64,000 bases of DNA from Crocinitomicaceae bacterium (GCA_022447585.1 JAKVAR010000009.1:369133-433132), one strand, 5' to 3'; shown: positions 19,965 through 29,640, numbered from the stretch's first letter. A program made the numbers and translations. Notes: generated by a model not told the origin, from the letters alone.

Positions 19965-22712
19965 ATGAAGTTCTTTAGCTTACTCTTATTTACTTTTATT
20001 TACTTTTTATCAACTGGGCAAACTGTTGACTTCGCAAAGTTCGTTGGTGGAAACAATATCCAAAAAGCATATTGTACTGCTGTTGATTCTGAGAAAAATA
20101 TTATTGTAGTAGGTGAATCAAAGGGCTCAATGGATGCAGACCCATCCGTAAACGATTATTTTATTGCTGGTAGCAGTAGTGTTAGTTTTCCTGATGCATT
20201 TGTTGCAAAATATGATTCTTTAGGAAATTTTATTTGGGCGAATAGTACTGGTGGAGATTATGAAGATGTAGCTAGATCAGTTGATACAGATAGTCAAGGA
20301 AATATTATTGTTACAGGATTTTACAGAGATATTGTTGATATCGACCCAGGTATCATTGACACTTTTGTATATGGAAATTCGCAATGGCCATTCCCTTTTC
20401 TTCAGAAATTTGATCCAAATGGGAATTTGTTGTGGCATAAACATCTTGATATCGGTTCAAGCGAAATAGGAACAGATGTGATTATTGATAGTGATGATAA
20501 TATTATTTGGGGAGTTCATGGAGATACTTGGTCACATACAGTTGATATTGGCGGTGTTGATTCAACCTTCATTACTGAAGGCGATCATCTTCTAATTTAC
20601 AAGATGGCACCGAATGGAGATGGACTATGGGCGTACCCAATAATCAATACTGCAGTAAACTCTCGAATTTGGAGCTTGGAAATCGCACCAAACAACAGCA
20701 TACTTGTAGGGGGAGAATACGCAGGAATTGATATCGACTTTGATATTGACCCTAATCAAGAAAGCCTCCATTCATCTATTGTCTCTAATAATACAGACCC
20801 TTTCTGTATGAAGATAGATCAACAAGGTAATTTCATCTGGTTTAAAGAAGTTGTGAACTATTTTACATCATTTATTTCGGACGCAGCTAACGTTTACGAT
20901 ATTAAATGTGACAGTCAAGGAAGTATAAATTTATTGACTTATACTTTATTGAGTGGCCTAACTCAACACATAATAAAAACTGATTCACTAGGAACATTAT
21001 TATTTGATATTAAAAACCCAAACGCTTTAAGTGAATCATACGGAAATGGTTTTTCGATGGATCCTGCAGGGAACTTATATTCGCTATTCGATTTCGTGGA
21101 TAGTGCAGATGTTGATCCTGGTCCAGGAATTATTATGGAATATGCATTCGGAAATTGTAATAATGAAGGGTCAGTTATTCAGAAATTTAACCCTTCTGGT
21201 GATCTTGTTTGGGCTATACCATTTCAAAAATGTAATGGCCAAATTCATGATATACACTGTGACAGTGATGGTACTTTAATGTTTTCAGGTAGATTTGGGC
21301 CTACATTAGACCTAACTCATTTCGGTGGAACGGAATTAACCAATGGCTTAGGTGATTTCCTTATCTCTAGAATAGAACAAGACTTATGTTCTGATTTTAC
21401 ACTTTCATTTGACAATATTCCGTCTTTGGAATGTTCTAGTTCTACATTTATTGGAATCGAAGTTAGTGGCGGTACATCGCCATACGACATTTCTTTTAAT
21501 TCATTGCCGAATGACACATTAACTGAGTTCCCTGTCCAAACACCTGGTCTTTATTCAATTTCGGTTTCGGATCAAATAGGTTGTATGAGGAATAAAAACA
21601 TATTAGTTCCAGGACCAACAATACCAATTGGGTTTGATTTGGATGCACATTTGGTAACATCTCAATTTAGGCCGGGCTTTGAAACCACTGTATATATAGA
21701 TGCATTCTCAGATGGTTGCGACACTGTTTCGGGGAATTTAAAATTAGTTTTAGATACCAATGTTGATCTAATAAATATGACTCCTAACGCAAATTATACC
21801 AGTGGAGACACTCTAATCTGGAATTACCCTGCAATGAATTATGATAGTACTCATTTTACACCTGTAATAACTTTAAAAACTCATAGTTCAGCATTAATTG
21901 GAGATTCTGTATTCCTTAACTTATTTATTTCCCCAGTTCTTGGTGATTTTGATTCTACAAATAATTCCAAAGTTTATGGTTTCGAAATAAAGAATGGATA
22001 TGATCCAAACGATAAAAAAGTCTATCCAAAGGAAAAATGTGATCTTGGATACATCAAAGAAAATCAAATACTGACTTATACAATACGCTTCCAAAACACG
22101 GGAAACTCTGAAGCAATTAATATTCTCGTGAAAGACAGTATTATTACTGAAAATTTAGATTTAAGTACGCTTCGTGTTGTATCTTCAAGTCATGACATGT
22201 ATACGGAAATAATAGACAATACTAAGCTACATTTCGTTTTTGACAGTATCATGCTTCCAGATAGCACCTCTAACTTAATAGAAAGCCAAGGGTATGTCAT
22301 TTTTGAAGCGAGACCGCAACAAGGCTTACAGCATAATACCACCATATTAAATACTGCTGGTATTTATTTCGACTTTAATCCAGTCATAAATACGAATACA
22401 GTTACTAATACAGTTTTTATTGGAAACTTTGATGATTTTGATTGTATCACAGCTGATTTAAACTCAATAGTTAATGAAGATTTCTTAATTTATCCAAATC
22501 CTACAAATAACAATGTCTCAATTTTATTCAATAATGAACAAATTGATTTAACAATTTATCTTCTTGATATTAAAGGCTCCGAATTAAGACGTTTTCATCT
22601 TGTGAATGGAAAGATTATTGACATTGACCTACCTGCTAATTCAGGAATCTACTTCATTAAATTCACTAGCGACGGTGAGAATTATTCAACCAAACGCATA
22701 GTTAAAATGTAA
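19965..22712 (+). CDS. T9SS-secreted beta-propeller protein with DUF7619-type domain
   Basis: This 915-residue protein has a signal peptide (cleavage near STGQ19). Residues about 25-470 form an SBBP/NHL-like propeller with recurring AKYDSLGNFIW, KFDPNGNLLW and KMAPNGDGLW strands, and acidic DADPS, DIDPG and DVDPGPG motifs that may bind calcium. A Cys-containing SprB-like module (about 480-550) follows. Next is a conserved repeat/DUF7619-type domain (about 690-810) opening YDPNDKKVYP and closing with NTAGIYFDFNPVINTN. The end is a type-A T9SS domain (LIYPNPTNNNVSI) closing with KRIVKM. Secreted, probably surface-exposed; function unknown. It ends in a strong shared terminator. Confidence 0.92.
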   Translation: MKFFSLLLFTFIYFLSTGQTVDFAKFVGGNNIQKAYCTAVDSEKNIIVVGESKGSMDADPSVNDYFIAGSSSVSFPDAFVAKYDSLGNFIWANSTGGDYEDVARSVDTDSQGNIIVTGFYRDIVDIDPGIIDTFVYGNSQWPFPFLQKFDPNGNLLWHKHLDIGSSEIGTDVIIDSDDNIIWGVHGDTWSHTVDIGGVDSTFITEGDHLLIYKMAPNGDGLWAYPIINTAVNSRIWSLEIAPNNSILVGGEYAGIDIDFDIDPNQESLHSSIVSNNTDPFCMKIDQQGNFIWFKEVVNYFTSFISDAANVYDIKCDSQGSINLLTYTLLSGLTQHIIKTDSLGTLLFDIKNPNALSESYGNGFSMDPAGNLYSLFDFVDSADVDPGPGIIMEYAFGNCNNEGSVIQKFNPSGDLVWAIPFQKCNGQIHDIHCDSDGTLMFSGRFGPTLDLTHFGGTELTNGLGDFLISRIEQDLCSDFTLSFDNIPSLECSSSTFIGIEVSGGTSPYDISFNSLPNDTLTEFPVQTPGLYSISVSDQIGCMRNKNILVPGPTIPIGFDLDAHLVTSQFRPGFETTVYIDAFSDGCDTVSGNLKLVLDTNVDLINMTPNANYTSGDTLIWNYPAMNYDSTHFTPVITLKTHSSALIGDSVFLNLFISPVLGDFDSTNNSKVYGFEIKNGYDPNDKKVYPKEKCDLGYIKENQILTYTIRFQNTGNSEAINILVKDSIITENLDLSTLRVVSSSHDMYTEIIDNTKLHFVFDSIMLPDSTSNLIESQGYVIFEARPQQGLQHNTTILNTAGIYFDFNPVINTNTVTNTVFIGNFDDFDCITADLNSIVNEDFLIYPNPTNNNVSILFNNEQIDLTIYLLDIKGSELRRFHLVNGKIIDIDLPANSGIYFIKFTSDGENYSTKRIVKM

Positions 22713-22730
22713 GACTACCTTCTTCACACA

Positions 22731-22765
22731 AAAAAAACCGTTGAAGTCAAACCTCAACGGCTTTT
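22731..22765. terminator. Bidirectional rho-independent terminator
   Basis: CCGTTGA (22738-22744) and TCAACGG (22754-22760) form a GC-rich 7-bp stem with a 9-nt loop, with an A-run before it and a T-run after it. It works in both directions between the rightward propeller gene and the leftward T9SS remnant. Confidence 0.85.
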
Positions 22766-22782
22766 TCATATTAAGTAAGAGA

Positions 22783-23199
22783 TTACTTAACAATCACTTT
22801 TTGTGTTTTAACAGTATTGTTTTCTGTGAAATTGAAGAAGTAAACTCCTGGAATCTCAATTTTTACTGAACTCACATTAGAACGCTTTTGAACAATATTC
22901 CCAGCGACATCAACTATTTCTATCGTGAAGGCCTTATTAAAATCAATGTTCACAATCCCATTTGATGGGTTAGGGAAGACGTTAAACTCAGTTTCACTCA
23001 CTAATTGTGATACATCGATATAATCTACCTTTACAATCCCTTTAAAATAACAATTTCAGCCTAATGAAGTAATATCTCCTAGCTCATTTAAAACTCCTGC
23101 AGTTGTAACATGGTAGAAATATTGTCCTTGAACAAGGATGAAATCATTCGTTTCATAATTATAATAAAGTGCCCCGCTATAGTTGTCTGCACCTCGAAC
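22783..23199 (-). pseudogene. Broken T9SS cargo gene: sorting domain preceded by an in-frame TGA
   Basis: Residues 1-72 from a GTG at 23001 form a complete type-A T9SS domain (FNVFPNPSNGIVNI, ending TQKVIVK). It cannot stand alone as an exported protein because it lacks a signal peptide. Upstream, in the same frame, 18 more codons lead to a TGA (23058-23056). Before that TGA, sequence such as ALYYNYETNDFILVQGQ looks like real coding sequence up to about 23,200. There the frame enters DNA whose opposite strand encodes an RHS-like fragment. The natural reading is the 3' end of a secreted-protein gene disabled by a nonsense codon and cut by a rearrangement. Confidence 0.65.
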
Positions 23200-23491
23200 A
23201 TCAACACCGACTGAATTATCTGGCGGTGGTTTCGTTGGCGATGTCAATGTCATGACCGGTGAATACAATGCAAGTATGCCTTTGGGTGTTGTAACTACAC
23301 CGTCTGGCATTGGATATTCGTTAGAATTAAACAACTCTTCATCTTTTGGATTTAGTATGACTCAACCTATCTCATCAGGTATACCATACGGTGAAGGATG
23401 GAGTCCGAATATACATTATAGTTTGCAAAAGATTGCAAGAATTCGCAAACACCCACATTGCCCTATAATTAGACATTATAGGACAAAATGA
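23183..23491 (+). pseudogene. RHS/YD-repeat-like N-terminal fragment
   Basis: The open frame carries about 70 residues typical of the start of RHS-family proteins in Bacteroidetes: GDVNVMTGEYNASMPLG, VTTPSGIGYSLEL, and SSGIPYGEGWSPNI. There is no signal peptide (a stop precedes the TTG start), no YD repeats and no toxin end. After about 23,420 the frame runs into unrelated basic sequence and stops at a palindromic CCTATAAT element. It is therefore a truncated relic, probably placed here by recombination with an RHS locus elsewhere. Confidence 0.6.
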
Positions 23492-23711
23492 TATACCGCT
23501 TAAAAAACTAAACTTCCTTAGAATCGCGTATTTTAAAATTTACGGAGGATTGTCTTGAATAAAGAAAATTTAAAAGCGTTGACCGGCGCGTTCTATTTAC
23601 TTTGCTGCCGAGAGCAAAGCAAGCGCAGAATGAGCGCAGACATAATATACATTATAGGATCTAAACACTTAGACGCTTCAATAAACAAACCATATTGTTT
23701 TGTCCTATAAT
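23462..23711. repeat. Cluster of inverted CCTATAAT octamers
   Basis: CCTATAAT / ATTATAGG occurs four times: 23462-23469 (+), 23475-23482 (-), 23651-23658 (-) and 23704-23711 (+). The first two form a perfect 8-bp hairpin. ATTATAGGACAAAA (23475-23488) is a perfect 14-bp inverted copy of 23698-23711, which bounds a 237-bp segment. A further hairpin, CTTTGCT (23600-23606) / AGCAAAG (23613-23619), lies inside. It could be the remnant of a small mobile element; no transposase is present. Confidence 0.55.
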
Positions 23712-23797
23712 TAATATTATGTTAAATAGGATTATTGTAAGAACAACTGATCCTTATATTCTATCAAAATTTTTATTTTTATCTACAATCAAATACT
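23492..23797. other. Intergenic region with inverted repeats
   Basis: About 300 bp lie between the RHS relic and the small membrane-protein pair. A local GC-richer patch (about 23,580-23,640) lies inside the inverted repeats described separately. No gene is visible. Confidence 0.5.
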
Positions 23798-24295
23798 ATG
23801 TCTAGAAAAACAAATATGCTCCTATCTGCTATATGCGTTTTTGCTATCGTTTTGAATTTCAACTTACCCTTTATTCAACAAGATTTATACACGACTCAAA
23901 GCATCTTTCATATCTTAATTGACCAACGTCCGCAACTTTTAACGTCCGGTGCAATTCTACATGGAAAATATTACCCCTCGCTATTTGGGACTTCCTTGTC
24001 ATATCTAATTTTACAAATCACTATTGTTACTGTAAAACGTTCTAAAGTCATAGCCGCTTTATCTGCATTTATTGGGACATTAGGATTAATTGTCATAGTC
24101 ATTACGTGTTTAAATATGCGCAATAATGGCGCTGAACGCAATTTTGTATTCCTGTCTGGCTTTTATGTATTGTTACTAATACTTACAACTAAAAACATAG
24201 TTGACTGGCTCTATTTACGCAGTTGCATTCTCCAATTTCATCATAAAAAAGACAATTTAGAGACTAAATCAACTGATAAAATTTTGCCTTCATGA
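23798..24295 (+). CDS. Small integral membrane protein, unknown function
   Basis: A 165-residue protein with four predicted membrane segments (about 8-25, 65-80, 86-107 and 115-137) and a charged C-terminal tail (HHKKDNLETKSTDK). I recognise no family. Its stop overlaps the start of the next gene (ATGA, 24292-24295), and that gene encodes a protein of nearly equal size and layout. The two may be distant paralogues that form a hetero-oligomer. No substrate or pathway can be assigned. Confidence 0.72.
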   Translation: MSRKTNMLLSAICVFAIVLNFNLPFIQQDLYTTQSIFHILIDQRPQLLTSGAILHGKYYPSLFGTSLSYLILQITIVTVKRSKVIAALSAFIGTLGLIVIVITCLNMRNNGAERNFVFLSGFYVLLLILTTKNIVDWLYLRSCILQFHHKKDNLETKSTDKILPS

Positions 24296-24783
24296 AGAAT
24301 TTTAAACTGTATACATGTATAGCACTTGCCATTATTTTGGTTTCTATGTTTCTGCCTTATTATTCCTACGACAAATATACAGTAGGTTTTCTCCAACCAT
24401 CTACGCTGATAGAACCGAACATTCAAGAAGTGGGATTCGAATTGCCTCAATCTTATATACTACTTGCTGCCTTAGTGGTGATTGCCGCAGTAACCTTATT
24501 TAAACAAAACTTAACCACAAGTATCATTGGTTTCATTATAAGTGCCTGCACCCTACTCTACATGCCTTTATTTGCTTTTTCATTGGTCTTTACGCTTAAC
24601 TTTGGAGGTGGACCAAGAAACAAAGAAATTGAAATTGGGTTCTACATTGGGGCCATTTCCATTATCGCCTATGCACTCATTCTATTGAAGAATTTAGTTT
24701 GGCAAACCAAAAACCGCAAGAAGAACAAACAAACATTCCGTAATTCGAACAAATTTAAAGCATCGGACTTGTTGGATGACTGA
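24292..24783 (+). CDS. Small integral membrane protein, probable partner of the preceding gene
   Basis: A 163-residue protein with four predicted membrane segments (about 8-25, 55-72, 75-103 and 115-136) and a basic tail (KNRKKNKQTFRNSNK). The first loop, which holds the YYSYDKYTVGFLQ stretch, would face the periplasm. No family is recognised. Translation is coupled to the preceding membrane-protein gene through a 4-nt overlap. It is convergent with the helical-repeat gene, only 3 nt apart. Confidence 0.74.
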   Translation: MKNFKLYTCIALAIILVSMFLPYYSYDKYTVGFLQPSTLIEPNIQEVGFELPQSYILLAALVVIAAVTLFKQNLTTSIIGFIISACTLLYMPLFAFSLVFTLNFGGGPRNKEIEIGFYIGAISIIAYALILLKNLVWQTKNRKKNKQTFRNSNKFKASDLLDD

Positions 24784-24786
24784 CCT

Positions 24787-26274
24787 CTAACTAGCTGGTC
24801 GAGTAAGTTCTAAAGTCACTTCGTACAAGTTTCGGCCTTCCATTTTCGCTTTCAACCAGGCATAAAAAGAACTCAAAAAAATATCCTCTTGTTGTATTGG
24901 CTTCCATTCGATTGCCTTTTCCACTTGCTCCTTGAATTTTTTCGACTGTACGATATCCGGTTGTTGATCGTATTGCTTAATCAATTTTAAGAAAGGTAAA
25001 ACGTTATTTGCTTTTGATGTCTTAAATAACTTGGCATATTTGCGCACTAAACTATTCATTCTAGAATCGACTAAATCCGTATTCTGTAGCTCAATATGTA
25101 TGAGAATTTCAATGTATTTCTTATTCAGCACCCATTCTTGTCCAATATGTCGTTCATACCACAAGTCCGAATGGCGAAAACGGCTAACGATAAAATGAGC
25201 TTCTTTAATTTCTCCCTGCTGAAACATAATCATCACCTTTGTTAATAAAGGATTAAGTAATTCCTCTTTACTGTAATCGTGCGAATCAATAACTGCATTT
25301 ACAGTCTCTAAAGCCGATTTATAATCACCTGTAAAATTCTCATTGAGTGCTTTGAGAGTGGCGTATTTAACCAATTTATCCCTCTTAAATTTCCCTTTAA
25401 ATCGATTCATTTGCTCCAACATCGAATCCAAGAACTCCATACTCTTTGCAAACTCTTTCTTGCGGAAGAATATATTTGCCACTAAATATAAAACGTCTAT
25501 ATGGTAAATTAAGTACTTCTCTGAATCACCTTCTCCCCCTTTTAACAATTCAATTTGATCTACAAAATATAGGTTTGCTTTAAAATAATCCTTGTTGTAT
25601 GCTCCAGTAATATCGGCAATTTGAGCCAATTGATAAAGGGTCTGAAAGTTATAAGCCATACGTTCATCAATACCAAAACGACTAAAATTCTCCTTTAACA
25701 ATAAATCCATATTCACAGAATCGCCTTTGTATTCAGCATCGTTAAAAGCTTTCTTAACCACAGCATAAACCATATTCAAGCGTTCTTGTGCAACAAACTC
25801 GGCCCGGTTCGATTCAAATTTCTTAAAAACTAACTCTTGATCTGGTGAACTTTCATGATACGAATACTGAATCATAGTATGATAAATCTCATTTAACAAG
25901 GTATAATGATTGAGATAAATGGCTGCTTTCTCTGCTTTTAAAATGATTCTGAAACCCAACTTGAATTTACCAAACGTAAATAGCTTACGCGCAACAAGTA
26001 TTTGTTTAATCACACCTATTTCCGCTGTCGCTTCATTCGTTAATATTTTTGTTGCAGTAAAATCTAATAAGCGATCAGATACTCTTTTGGACAAAACATT
26101 ATATGCGTTAAAACCTAAAGAATCCTTCATCAACTGTTCTTTCCCAGTATTTGCAGCTCGAAACAAATCCACATTACGCACATCATGGCGTTTGTTACGA
26201 CCGGATAAGTACTTCACAAACTCATTGCGTTCTGAATCATTTAATAAGGACACTAATGTATTTAAGTTATTCAT
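24787..26274 (-). CDS. Cytoplasmic alpha-helical (TPR-like) protein
   Basis: A 495-residue protein without signal peptide or membrane segment. Nearly all of it reads as paired amphipathic helices with a TPR-like rhythm (for example FGKFKLGFRIILKAEKAA, FTGDYKSALETVNAVIDS). Proteins of this build occur widely in Bacteroidetes as conserved hypotheticals; a scaffold or protein-binding role is likely but unproven. The start at 26274 (MNNLNTLVSLL) follows an AT-rich upstream region. That region contains the palindrome ATTTACATTTGTAAAT near 26,333, which could be an operator for this gene or its divergent neighbour. Confidence 0.75.
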   Translation of the reverse strand: MNNLNTLVSLLNDSERNEFVKYLSGRNKRHDVRNVDLFRAANTGKEQLMKDSLGFNAYNVLSKRVSDRLLDFTATKILTNEATAEIGVIKQILVARKLFTFGKFKLGFRIILKAEKAAIYLNHYTLLNEIYHTMIQYSYHESSPDQELVFKKFESNRAEFVAQERLNMVYAVVKKAFNDAEYKGDSVNMDLLLKENFSRFGIDERMAYNFQTLYQLAQIADITGAYNKDYFKANLYFVDQIELLKGGEGDSEKYLIYHIDVLYLVANIFFRKKEFAKSMEFLDSMLEQMNRFKGKFKRDKLVKYATLKALNENFTGDYKSALETVNAVIDSHDYSKEELLNPLLTKVMIMFQQGEIKEAHFIVSRFRHSDLWYERHIGQEWVLNKKYIEILIHIELQNTDLVDSRMNSLVRKYAKLFKTSKANNVLPFLKLIKQYDQQPDIVQSKKFKEQVEKAIEWKPIQQEDIFLSSFYAWLKAKMEGRNLYEVTLELTRPAS

Positions 26275-26423
26275 ATATCGTAATAAATATACTACTAATT
26301 TAATTGATAAATAAGCATTTATAATTCATTTACATTTGTAAATAATGTAATAAATAGTAAATAATTGAATTTCAGGACAAGTCAAATTCCATCACTTTTG
26401 AATTGTACTTAAAAACAACAATT

Positions 26424-26900
26424 ATGAATTACGAAAGCACAACAACAGTGAACGACAACAAGAACAAACGTCAAGATCAGTCAACAAAAAAAAATCCACA
26501 AAACGCAATGAAACCGACAACAGCATTTATTGGCGCTGCATGGGCCTCCTTGGGAATTGGACTTATCTCCTATTGTATTGGATTGTGGAATGCGGATATG
26601 TTATTGAATGAGAAAGGATACTATTTCACAGTCATTCTATTCGGTCTCTTCTCTGCTATTTCTGTACAGAAATGCGTAAGAGATAAATCAGAGGGAATTG
26701 AAGTAACAGATATTTACTATGGCATAAGTTGGTTTACAACTATAACTTCAATCATCTTATTAGTAATCGGATTGCGCAATGCCGATTTACAATTAAGCGA
26801 AAAAGGATTTTACGGAATGTCATTTACCCTGGCACTCTTTTCTGCTATTGCTGTTCAGAAGAACACGAGAGACACCAAATTGGCAAACAAAGAAAATTAA
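26424..26900 (+). CDS. YiaA/YiaB-type two-helix inner-membrane protein
   Basis: I start this gene at ATG 26424 (MNYESTT) rather than a TTG 21 nt upstream. The 158-residue product has a hydrophilic, Lys/Asn-rich N-terminus (about 30 residues) and two copies of the YiaA/B domain. Each copy is a helical hairpin around GLWNADMLLNEKGYYFTVILFG and GLRNADLQLSEKGFYGMSF, closed by AIxVQKxxRD. The family sits in the inner membrane and its biochemical role is unknown. The gene is monocistronic and ends in a strong terminator. Confidence 0.88.
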   Translation: MNYESTTTVNDNKNKRQDQSTKKNPQNAMKPTTAFIGAAWASLGIGLISYCIGLWNADMLLNEKGYYFTVILFGLFSAISVQKCVRDKSEGIEVTDIYYGISWFTTITSIILLVIGLRNADLQLSEKGFYGMSFTLALFSAIAVQKNTRDTKLANKEN

Positions 26901-26926
26901 GGCGATTTTAGTCTAGTTAACCTTTG

Positions 26927-26956
26927 AAAAGAGCCGGATTTGTTTTCGGCTCTTTT
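26927..26956 (+). terminator. Rho-independent terminator of the YiaA/B gene
   Basis: AAAAGAGCCG (26927-26936) and CGGCTCTTTT (26947-26956) form a perfect 10-bp stem with a 10-nt loop and a T-rich tail, 27 nt after the stop codon. Confidence 0.85.
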
Positions 26957-27072
26957 ACTTTTATCAAAGTCCTATTATTCATCATTTTATAATTGAACTG
27001 CACAAAATAGTCCTTATAATTTTTACCTAAAATATTTAGTACATTCGTTACTCTAGAACTAAATCAACATCA

Positions 27073-28209
27073 ATGAAAATTTGTATCGTTTTAACAATAA
27101 TAATTTTGAGCAATTATGTTTTTGCTCAAGACACTATAGATAGCACGAAACAAAATTCTAAATTCATGAGTAAGTTTGATGGATTTAATAAAAAAGCAGA
27201 AAAATTCTTCAAATATGCTCCTGCTCCTATGTTTAGCTACTCAAGTGACGCAGGATTCACGACAGGTATTGCCAAGTTCAATGTATTCAACTTTTCAAAG
27301 AAAGATTCTATTTCTCGTCCTTCAAACTTTTCATTACTCGCTTCAGTATCCACAGCAAAAAGATATAATGTATCCATACACACCGACTTATTCTTCAATA
27401 GAGATAACTATTTAATATCAAGTGAATTTAATTTCAGAAGTTTAGTTGAATATATTTATGGAATAGGCAATGATATAAACCTTTCTGACGCGCAATTAAC
27501 GCACATAAATCGGTTTAAATGGCATTCTAATTTTTACCGAAAGTTAATTGATAATTTATACTTGGGATTAACCGTTGATTTAGCATACTACTTTAATATT
27601 CGCACAGAAGAACCGGGTATTTTAGAAGAAATTGATGCGTTAGGCCTAAATGAAAACAGTGCAGAACTAGGACTCGGAATAGGATTGACTTATGACAGCA
27701 GAGACAACCGTTACTATCCGAATAAAGGATGGTTAATCAATGCTTACTATCTAAATTATGCAAATGAACTCGGTAGTAAATATCAATATCAAGAATACGA
27801 ATTAGACCTTAGACGATATTTCAATCCTTGGCTTAAACATGTTATTGCCCTGCAGGCAAGGACAAACAGGGTTTTTGGTGAGGTGCCTTTTTATAGTTTA
27901 ATTGAGCTAGGTGGTGATCAAGAAATGCGTGGCTATTATCAAGGTGCTTTCCGAGACAATGTCGGTATTGATGGACAAATCGAATATCGAATGCCTATTT
28001 GGAATATATTTGGCTTGGCAGCATGGGTTGGAGCAGGTAGAGTCTCTCGTAATTATTCTTCTTTGGATCTTAGCGGTTTAAAACTTACAACAGGACTGGG
28101 CTTAAGGGTTAAAATTGATTCAAAACACAACACAAATCTAAGACTAGATTTTGGCATTGGTGAACAAGGTTTCCACGGGTTTTACGTGAATTTCTCGGAA
28201 GCTTTCTAA
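27073..28209 (+). CDS. Outer-membrane beta-barrel of the Omp85/surface-antigen superfamily
   Basis: A 378-residue protein with a signal peptide (cleavage near VFAQ19) and a C-terminal barrel domain of the bacterial surface antigen family. Visible marks are alternating strands, the conserved LGLTYDSRDNRYYPNKGW turn near residue 205, and GGDQEMRGY(Y)QGAFRDN near 280, which corresponds to the (V/I)RG(F/Y) lid-loop signature of Omp85 proteins. There are no POTRA domains, so it is a short, lipase-C-terminal-like or stand-alone member rather than BamA itself. The final residue is Phe, typical of outer-membrane barrels. Cargo unknown. Confidence 0.87.
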   Translation: MKICIVLTIIILSNYVFAQDTIDSTKQNSKFMSKFDGFNKKAEKFFKYAPAPMFSYSSDAGFTTGIAKFNVFNFSKKDSISRPSNFSLLASVSTAKRYNVSIHTDLFFNRDNYLISSEFNFRSLVEYIYGIGNDINLSDAQLTHINRFKWHSNFYRKLIDNLYLGLTVDLAYYFNIRTEEPGILEEIDALGLNENSAELGLGIGLTYDSRDNRYYPNKGWLINAYYLNYANELGSKYQYQEYELDLRRYFNPWLKHVIALQARTNRVFGEVPFYSLIELGGDQEMRGYYQGAFRDNVGIDGQIEYRMPIWNIFGLAAWVGAGRVSRNYSSLDLSGLKLTTGLGLRVKIDSKHNTNLRLDFGIGEQGFHGFYVNFSEAF

Positions 28210-28215
28210 GCATCA

Positions 28216-29364
28216 TCAATAAAACAGCTCATTATGACTAAGGCTTTGAATACATTTCTCGTAGCTTAAATCCATTAATTCACGCGTTATATCATTATCT
28301 GATGGAGCCATTTGATTATTATTTATCAAAACCCAATCCGAAGATGTTAATGCCCTTTGATCTCCGGTATATCTCCCCCATGATTTTGTCCAATTATACT
28401 CACTAGGAAACTGCTCACTATACAGCAGCCTATTCGATGGTTCACTAATTATTTCACAAAATAAATTGGCTTCTGCAAAAAGGGTTCTTTCATAAACGAA
28501 CATAATTGCTTTATACGTTTCATAAATAGGCTTTGGCGGCTCACTTCTTGTCTCTCCCACTTTCACCTTCTTAACTCGATCAAAAACATCATTATGCTCC
28601 GCCGGAGGTGACAAATAAAGTCGATCAATCACAACATTTAATGTATAATCAATCTTGACATCAGAAATTTCGGAAGATTTAAGGTCATAAAACTTGGTGA
28701 AAACATACGAGCGAGCATTAAGATCTGACACGATTTTACGCTGAATATAATCATCTTGAAATCCATAATGCCCCCAATCATAATTGTTATAATTGACTGA
28801 ATTTACAACAACATGTAGCGTACCCATTTTTTTTGCCTCTACAATTTTTGCATCCACATCTTTATAAGAACGAATCATATTACTAGATTCTATATAATAG
28901 CTGTAAGCCTTTTGGGCATGTTCTCGTGTTCCATAAGAAAGGCTCAACTCACCCAGTTCGTAGTACTCCAAAGCTCCCTTCTCTCTTACTTTTGTAATTC
29001 TAGAGGAATAGTCTTTAGCATCGAGAATTACAGCTGAAGCCGCTGGTGAAGCGTTAATTTTATCGTGCATTTCTTGCAGGATTAATAAATCGTTCAGAAC
29101 TACTTTCCATCGATCACCCTTTCCTTCGTTTTTGATTGCTTGCTTAATCTGTAACTTCTTTAAATCCCTGGCACTGCTATAACTTTCCAATAATTTATCT
29201 TGATACGATTTCTTAGTCGGATTGTGATCAACCTTCCTTATGTAATGAAATACATCATGATCTTCATGGTTCATGTAAGCCGAATACGAAGAACATGAAC
29301 TCAATAAAACGAACCCAAGATAAATCAATATAACGGAGTTTAGGAACCTGACTTGCTTCAACAT
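28216..29364 (-). CDS. Lipoprotein of unknown function
   Basis: This 382-residue protein has a lipobox (LLSSC, Cys24) after a hydrophobic signal, so it should be lipid-anchored in the envelope. The mature part contains a helical region with spaced SYSARDLKKLQIKQA and ALEYYELGELSLSYG segments, reminiscent of TPR-like helices, then a beta-rich domain (LHVVVNSVNYNNYDW, VFVYERTLFAEANLFCEI). I cannot name a family with certainty. It is convergent with the Omp85-type gene, 6 nt apart. Confidence 0.78.
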   Translation of the reverse strand: MLKQVRFLNSVILIYLGFVLLSSCSSYSAYMNHEDHDVFHYIRKVDHNPTKKSYQDKLLESYSSARDLKKLQIKQAIKNEGKGDRWKVVLNDLLILQEMHDKINASPAASAVILDAKDYSSRITKVREKGALEYYELGELSLSYGTREHAQKAYSYYIESSNMIRSYKDVDAKIVEAKKMGTLHVVVNSVNYNNYDWGHYGFQDDYIQRKIVSDLNARSYVFTKFYDLKSSEISDVKIDYTLNVVIDRLYLSPPAEHNDVFDRVKKVKVGETRSEPPKPIYETYKAIMFVYERTLFAEANLFCEIISEPSNRLLYSEQFPSEYNWTKSWGRYTGDQRALTSSDWVLINNNQMAPSDNDITRELMDLSYEKCIQSLSHNELFY

Positions 29365-29640
29365 ATCATTCTTGTTCTATATGAATTAATTTAAAGTATA
29401 TTTTGGTTAAAATCAAATTGAAAATTATAGTCTACATAAACACAATCAGATTTACCTCAAACTTAAATAATAAATATAGCTTGCGTAGGACTTCTTGGAT
29501 TAAATTCAACATTTAATCTAAATTGAGTTTTATTGGAGCAACTCAATGAAGCAATGAGCATAGATTTGTTAGATCAATTCGCTTTAAACTTACCAACAAA
29601 ACTTAAGTTGTTCGTCTTTTTCTAAATATCCATAATCGAT

